Below, in pieces: positions 59,466-64,000 of a DNA stretch of 64,000 bases (position 1 is its first letter; each line of letters opens with the position of its first letter). The notes beneath the pieces were generated by a model, which was not told the origin of the DNA, did not search any database, and saw nothing but the letters and a program-made list of their open reading frames with translations. The stretch is taken from positions 930,001 through 994,000 of the forward strand of contig CAWJUD010000001.1 in NCBI GenBank assembly GCA_963845975.1, in the 5' to 3' direction. The stretch is from JBEKIK01 sp963845975. GTDB lineage: Bacteria; Planctomycetota; Planctomycetia; Pirellulales; Thermoguttaceae. The position numbers and the translations under genes are program-made.

Positions 59466-59502
59466 CCGAACCCTGAACCCTGAACCCCGAACCCCGAACC
59501 CT
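59466..59502. repeat. Heptamer tandem repeat (CGAACCC/TGAACCC)
   Basis: Five perfect or near-perfect units (CGAACCC TGAACCC TGAACCC CGAACCC CGAACCC), the reverse complement of the repeats at 46427 and 55381. It touches the stop of the next gene. Confidence 0.85.
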
Positions 59503-61309
59503 ATTCTTCGATCGTGGTTCGTCCGGTAGCGACGTCGAATTCGTAGATTGCCGGGACTAGCATGGCCGCGGTGGTGAAACCGTAGGCGGCGACCATGGCC
59601 AGGAACACGGCTAGCGGGGCGCCCAGCAGGTAGCTGGTGATGGCGTAAAACGTGGCGAAGGGGCAAAGGAACGAAGCCACGCCGATGGCCGTGGAAGGAT
59701 TCCTCACGCCCAGCACTACGTACAGTCCCACGCCGCCCAGGACCATATATGCGAAAAATGGCACGAATTGGGCCTGGAACGATCCGCTGAAGGCCAACAT
59801 AATTCTCATGCAGGCCGCCACGCCTACGGAAAGGAAAAAGACCGTGCCCAGGCTTACGGCAATTGCGCTGCCCGAGTTGGCATAGGTTATGCCGGCATGG
59901 ATCCCTAAAACAGCCACAAAAATATAGAGCACGGCTAGGCCGAGGATCAAAAAGATGGTGTTTTCCAGGCTTATGGCATTGCTCATCCGCAAATATACGC
60001 ACAACAAAAGCGGCAGGACGATCATTTCCTTGGTGTTATATAAAACGCCGCCCAGCTTGCCGAAAACGATTTCCTTGGGCGTGAGATCGGTGACCAGAAG
60101 CAGATCCAACGCCCGCACGTCGCGCTCGCTGGTGAGCGACGTGACGGCTTGGGCATTGACCAGTATCAGACTTAAGAGGAACAGCGGGGCCAGGGCGATG
60201 GGAACTTGCGACGCATCGGCGGGCGGTCCTTGCCGCGCCATCCAATGCAAGCTACCGGCAGCCAAGGCAAATAGCATCAGGTAGGCCAGGCGGATCACTA
60301 AAATCTTGCGCCCATAAGCCCAGGTGCGGATTTCGCGCCAAATAATGGGATTATCCCATACCGCGCGGGTTCGGGCCGGGGCCGAAATGTCTGCCGGGGG
60401 AATTGCGGCATCCGGGGCGCCTTGATCGGCTGCATCTTGGATCTCGAAAAGGCTTTTTTGCCGCAAGGCGTCTTCCTCGGGCGGGGCCGGCGCCGATTCC
60501 CGCGATGGATTCCAGACGCGGACCATGGCTATGGCAATCAGATTGAGCAATACGGCGATGGTCAGCGAGGAAAGCAGATACAAATTGATGGAGTTTCCCA
60601 AGACGCCCAATGCGGGCTGCGAGCGGATGTAGGGTTGGATGGCTTCGAGTATCGCCCGCCACGGGCTCATTCCGGCGGCCAAGACTCGGCAGGGGATGCC
60701 TGCGATATTATCTCCGAAAGCGGCGGCGGCCACGATTTCCCAACCGGCCACCCAAAGCACCAGGACCAACACGGTGAGGGCCAGGGCTTGAAAAGTCTTT
60801 TCCCGCCACAGGGCCAAAAGCGATCCCAGACTTCCGCATGCCAATACGCTGGAAAGGGTGATGGCAAAGGTCCAGGCTATTTGTCCATAGGAGATGCCGC
60901 CTAATAAAGCCGCCGCCATGAACAGGGGAACCGCCGCGGCGAGCATCACCAACACGTTCAAGATACTGGCCAGGAGTTTGCCCAATACCAGTTCGCTGTT
61001 GGAAAGATTGGTTAGCAGCAGGAGGATCAGCGTCCGCCTGTCCTTTTCATGCGCCACGGCAGCGGCGGCCAACATGGCCGAAAAGAAAGCCGCCCACACT
61101 AATTGCAAGGGGGCCAGAATTTGAAAGAGGATCGCGCCGAAGCGGGCCAGATCGCCTATGTCCTGGACTTTTTGCGTCCCGTAAAGCACCAGCCAGGCCG
61201 TAAAGATCAGCAACAACAGCACGGCCACGTAAGCGGTCCGAGCGATATAAATCTGCGCCCGCCTGGGGGCGATTATAACCTCGCGTTGAAAAACCGGTCC
61301 CACGAGCAA
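59501..61309 (-). CDS. Fused tandem ABC-2-type transporter permease
   Basis: 602 aa with about twelve membrane helices in two similar halves. Half 1 (1-270) starts GPVFQREVIIAPRRAQIYIA and has EKDRRTLILLLLTNLSNSEL. Half 2 (from about 325) starts NPIIWREIRTWAYGRKILVI and has SERDVRALDLLLVTDLTPKE. Both show the ABC-2 pattern of an N-terminal REV/REI helix and the E+R-x-L-x-LLL-TxLs block. A Pro/Ala-rich linker (SAPAPPEEDALRQKSLFEIQ) joins them. Such a protein would be a complete membrane dimer in one chain. No ATPase gene adjoins. Substrate unknown. Confidence 0.75.
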   Translation of the reverse strand: MLVGPVFQREVIIAPRRAQIYIARTAYVAVLLLLIFTAWLVLYGTQKVQDIGDLARFGAILFQILAPLQLVWAAFFSAMLAAAAVAHEKDRRTLILLLLTNLSNSELVLGKLLASILNVLVMLAAAVPLFMAAALLGGISYGQIAWTFAITLSSVLACGSLGSLLALWREKTFQALALTVLVLVLWVAGWEIVAAAAFGDNIAGIPCRVLAAGMSPWRAILEAIQPYIRSQPALGVLGNSINLYLLSSLTIAVLLNLIAIAMVRVWNPSRESAPAPPEEDALRQKSLFEIQDAADQGAPDAAIPPADISAPARTRAVWDNPIIWREIRTWAYGRKILVIRLAYLMLFALAAGSLHWMARQGPPADASQVPIALAPLFLLSLILVNAQAVTSLTSERDVRALDLLLVTDLTPKEIVFGKLGGVLYNTKEMIVLPLLLCVYLRMSNAISLENTIFLILGLAVLYIFVAVLGIHAGITYANSGSAIAVSLGTVFFLSVGVAACMRIMLAFSGSFQAQFVPFFAYMVLGGVGLYVVLGVRNPSTAIGVASFLCPFATFYAITSYLLGAPLAVFLAMVAAYGFTTAAMLVPAIYEFDVATGRTTIEE

Positions 61310-61438
61310 GGCCGCTCTCCCATAATTGGGGGTGTTTATTGTATTTTCATTACCCCAATCATATCACAACCTGCGGGATGGGTAGAGGCGGTTCATGTAA
61401 ACAAAGCGATAAGGATAATATGCCATGCTTTTATCTAT

Positions 61439-61574
61439 TAGAGCGTATCTCGGATAAGCGTAGCGTGTTGGGCGCATGCCACGCTCGTCGTGGGCATGAT
61501 TTCCCGAGAGTTACACTGCATGGCCACGCAAGCGTGGCCATGGCACCCGCTGCACTCAAGTGAGACACGCTCTA
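61439..61574. mobile_element. MITE-like element, family A, copy 2 (136 bp, inverted)
   Basis: Ends TAGAGCGTATCTC (61439) and GAGACACGCTCTA (to 61574), with the two hairpins CATGCC-family and CATGGCCACGC/GCGTGGCCATG in the opposite order to the copy at 7401. About 85% similar to it by eye. It lies between a permease and a lipoprotein gene. Confidence 0.75.
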
Positions 61575-61631
61575 GCCAATAGAAAATGGCCTATTGCTAG
61601 ACAGCTGAATGCTGATGTTGAAAGCTACCAA

Positions 61632-63080
61632 TTATCGCTCGTAATTGGCAGGAGTTACTCCGTAAGGCGAGGCGCTGTCCGGGGTGGTGGCGATTCCGCT
61701 GGCCGTTGTGCCGGATTTGCGCGGAGTGTAAGTGGTCACGCTTCCCGGACGATAGGCGGCGGCATCGTTCGTGCTTCCCGCCGGCGCAGACGTGCTGGGC
61801 GGAACGTAAGGACTGGCCGCGCCTGAAGGCGAGGCGCCGGAACCGCCGGGCGAGTAACCGGGGCTGCCGCCATATCCGCCGCCTGCCGGACTGGAACTGT
61901 CCGGCGAAGCGCCGGGCGGAGTATAGCGACTGGCGGTGGCCGGATCGCTGGCAGGGGCGTAGCGGTCCATTGGAGCGCTGTTGCCATATACCGCTGATGC
62001 GCTGGAAGCATTAGGAGTATAAGACGAGCTATCCGCAGATCGCGTATCACCGTTGCGATTATCACTCATAGACGCCGTCGAGGCAGGGGCAGTTGATCGG
62101 TTGTAATTTGCGGGAGGCGCTATGCCCTGAACTGTGTTGCTGTAACTCGCAGTGGTTGCGGGCACGGTCGAAGCGCTGCCAGTCGGAACACTGCCGGTTG
62201 CGGCACTGTTGGCCGGAGTATACCGATCCGCACTGGCGCCATAACTCGTAGCGCTTGCAGGAATGGTCGAGGTGGTGCTCCCGGCTGGAACACTGCCGGC
62301 CGGAGCATACCGATCTGTGCTTGCCCCGTAGCTCGTTGGGGCATATCGATCGGCGCTGACGCCATAACTCGCTCCGTTGGCAGGCTGTGTATACCGATCG
62401 GCGCTGGTGTTCCGGTCGGGAATGCTGCCGTATCGATCGCTGGAACTGCCGTAACGGTCGCCGCCGCTGGAACTGTAACGATCGTTGCTTGCCCCGGGCG
62501 GATTTGAGCTCGGCGGCATCGGCGGGCGAACCGGATTGGCATAACTGCTATTGGGGTAACTATTATTCGAAGCAGTGGCGGGATAACTGTTCATAGAAGT
62601 GCTCGGACTCATGGGAGCGGTTCCAGTTGATCCATAAAGACCTTGTTGCGGCGTCAGATATGAGTTGGAAGTGACGGAATTCGTCGCGCTGGCGGTATAA
62701 GTCGGCGAAGCGGCCGGATTATTCGGCGTCGCGGCCAAGTAATTTGGCACCGTGGTTGCGCCGGCAGGCGATGCCGTGGTCGGAGGATAAGAATATTGCG
62801 GCGCCGCGGCGCCGCCGGGAGTGGCGGTCGTTGCGGCGCTTTGATAAGCGGGCGCTGTGGTCGTAGCACCGGATGAATTGTTCGCCGCCAAGGCGGAGGG
62901 TTTGGCCGGGTTGTTGGCCGCGGGCGGATATGTGCCGGCAGTCGAAGTATTAGAAGAACTAAAGGGGTTGCTCTTCCAAAATGCCAGGTTGGGCATCGAC
63001 CATTTGCCGCCGCTGTAGCAGCCTGAAACGCCGATCGTCAATATGAGGACCAAAGCGCATTGTGATCTGGAAATACGCAT
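61632..63080 (-). CDS. Ser/Ala/Pro/Tyr-rich lipoprotein with DRY repeats
   Basis: 482 aa. N-terminal ALVLILTIGVSGCYSGGKWS has a lipobox (V-S-G-C, Cys21). The rest is low-complexity: Ser, Thr, Ala, Pro and Gly make up most of it. At least eight copies of a short repeat (S/A/T)DRY(A/T/G)(P/S) lie between residues 210 and 370 (for example SADRYAPTSYGAS, STDRYAPAGS, SSDRYGS). No folded domain is evident. It resembles surface or stalk proteins of planctomycetes in composition only. Processing would use the Lnt encoded at 23725. Confidence 0.7.
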   Translation of the reverse strand: MRISRSQCALVLILTIGVSGCYSGGKWSMPNLAFWKSNPFSSSNTSTAGTYPPAANNPAKPSALAANNSSGATTTAPAYQSAATTATPGGAAAPQYSYPPTTASPAGATTVPNYLAATPNNPAASPTYTASATNSVTSNSYLTPQQGLYGSTGTAPMSPSTSMNSYPATASNNSYPNSSYANPVRPPMPPSSNPPGASNDRYSSSGGDRYGSSSDRYGSIPDRNTSADRYTQPANGASYGVSADRYAPTSYGASTDRYAPAGSVPAGSTTSTIPASATSYGASADRYTPANSAATGSVPTGSASTVPATTASYSNTVQGIAPPANYNRSTAPASTASMSDNRNGDTRSADSSSYTPNASSASAVYGNSAPMDRYAPASDPATASRYTPPGASPDSSSPAGGGYGGSPGYSPGGSGASPSGAASPYVPPSTSAPAGSTNDAAAYRPGSVTTYTPRKSGTTASGIATTPDSASPYGVTPANYER

Positions 63081-63433
63081 AAAATTAGTGTCCTTTGCAA
63101 AGGGGCGAGCGTGAAATCCGTTCGGCCCGCGACCTCCATGTCATCCACCCCAATAGGGCGTCCTCATCCATGAGGAAATCTTAAAATGCGACAAGTCGGA
63201 TACCGTAATTAATAGAATCGAACTACAGCATCTGATTGATTATTCGTTTTTTATCAGGTTTGCGAATTAGGCAAAATATCCCGCTGAAAAGATGGGTTTT
63301 ACAAAACTTTGCCGGAGTTTAACCGCAAACGAGGGCGGATTTTATAGATACCCCGCCGTTTTGGTCAATGGCAAAGTGAGCGGAATATTTAACAAATGCA
63401 CATTGTGGGCAAATTGGATAAAACAGCCAAATC
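63081..63433. other. Intergenic region between the lipoprotein and chrA genes
   Basis: About 350 bp, moderately AT-rich toward 63230-63300. No gene or repeat was recognised. Confidence 0.4.
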
Positions 63434-64000
63434 TTATATCGCCTGCGCAATAATACCGGCTATCGCTCCGCCGAGCACAAGCCATGCTGAATTCATGCGG
63501 TAACGAAACAGCAATATCCCGCCCACAACGGCCAGCAGAATGGTCGTGAGGTCGACGATCGCCGCCCGGCCCAGGTTCCAAGTCACCACGGCCATGAGGG
63601 CCAATGAGGCGACATTCACGCCGTCCAGGAAGGCGTTGGCAAGGGGCGATTCCCGCACTCGGGCAGTTATCGGGCCGCTCAGGGCGATAAACACAAAGGC
63701 GGGCAGAAAAATTCCCGCCGTGGCGATCAGCGCTCCCGGCCAATTGCCCAAAAGGTATCCGATAAAAGTCGCGGTCGTGAATACCGGTCCGGGCGTGACC
63801 TGTCCAACGGCGGTTGCATCCAGAAGTTGGCCGGCCGAAAGCCAGTGCCAGTGACTGACCAGATCGGTTTGCAAAAAGGCAAGCAATACATAACCGCTTC
63901 CATAAAGCACGGAACCCACTTTGAGGAAGTACAAAAAAAGCGAATGCAATGAAAACGGCACTTCGGTCGAACTGCCCATATTCTTGCTCAAAGCGATCAA
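63434..64000 (-). CDS. chrA: Chromate transporter ChrA, C-terminal half (partial)
   Basis: Membrane protein of the CHR family that exports chromate. The visible 188 residues are the second of the two homologous halves: SLFLYFLKVGSVLYGSGYVL, LSAGQLLDATAVGQVTPGPV, FTTATFIGYLLGNWPGALIA and GIFLPAFVFI are CHR signature blocks (GQ-TPGP). About six helices are present. The reading frame is open to 64000, and family length suggests the N-terminal half lies beyond the window; the apparent first Met may be internal. No regulator is visible. Confidence 0.88.
   Translation of the reverse strand: MIALSKNMGSSTEVPFSLHSLFLYFLKVGSVLYGSGYVLLAFLQTDLVSHWHWLSAGQLLDATAVGQVTPGPVFTTATFIGYLLGNWPGALIATAGIFLPAFVFIALSGPITARVRESPLANAFLDGVNVASLALMAVVTWNLGRAAIVDLTTILLAVVGGILLFRYRMNSAWLVLGGAIAGIIAQAI

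Overview
The window looks like a chromosomal piece of a planctomycete (Planctomycetota, GC about 50-55%). The basis is family resemblance, not a search: exported TPR proteins, a cysteine-pair-rich secreted protein, the short conserved protein at 55128, an RNase-HII-like protein with a DEAGYGP motif, long intergenic gaps and several sigma-54 activators. No rRNA, tRNA, CRISPR array or phage block was seen.

Layout. 1-13.2 kb: end of a sufU-sufS pair, sixA, an RNase-HII-like protein, a damaged hicBA pair, an MnmE-like GTPase, a TPR protein, fxsA, nadA, a damaged parD, a Coa1-like protein, prfB with a canonical programmed frameshift, and mnmA. 13.2-18.1 kb: a receiver-less sigma-54 activator behind a long structured leader, a separate receiver-like protein, two paralogous 78-aa proteins, a one-TM exported protein and a short acidic protein with a sigma-54-like promoter, then a tandemly repeated non-coding unit and a strong terminator. 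18.2-32.3 kb: hemE, Cys-rich protein, DUF2157/GDYXXLXY pair, pabA/trpG-lnt, a coiled-coil membrane protein, and a tetR-ABC-HlyD-permease (MacAB-like) operon. 32.7-39.6 kb: gyrA, orphan DNA methyltransferase, mntA-hepT toxin-antitoxin, UDP-glucose dehydrogenase and a decayed second MNT gene. 39.6-49.4 kb: a GAF/AAA+/Fis sigma-54 activator divergent from a sigma-54 promoter that drives a composite sulfur operon (sulfate-binding protein, soluble ABC ATPase, HypB/CobW-like GTPase, cysteine desulfurase, Fe-S protein, cysT, cysW, cysA). 49.4-64 kb: lone FliN-like protein, TPR proteins, a Spy/CpxP-like protein, a restriction-modification island, a tandem ABC-2 permease, a DRY-repeat lipoprotein and a partial chrA.

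Two themes cut across the window. First, at least a dozen conserved genes carry single-base frameshifts, mostly at G/C or homopolymer runs. This most simply reflects a draft assembly with residual indels, although the toxin-antitoxin genes may really be decaying. Second, the intergenic DNA is rich in small repeats: four families of ~100-140 bp palindromic MITE-like elements, a shared 28-bp terminator-like palindrome, and many degenerate tandem repeats with a strict 7-bp period.

The best candidates for an undescribed system are the sigma-54-controlled sulfur locus (41401-49370), which joins sulfate import to sulfur mobilisation and two nucleotide-dependent assembly factors, and the split sigma-54 activator/small-protein cluster (13736-18062).
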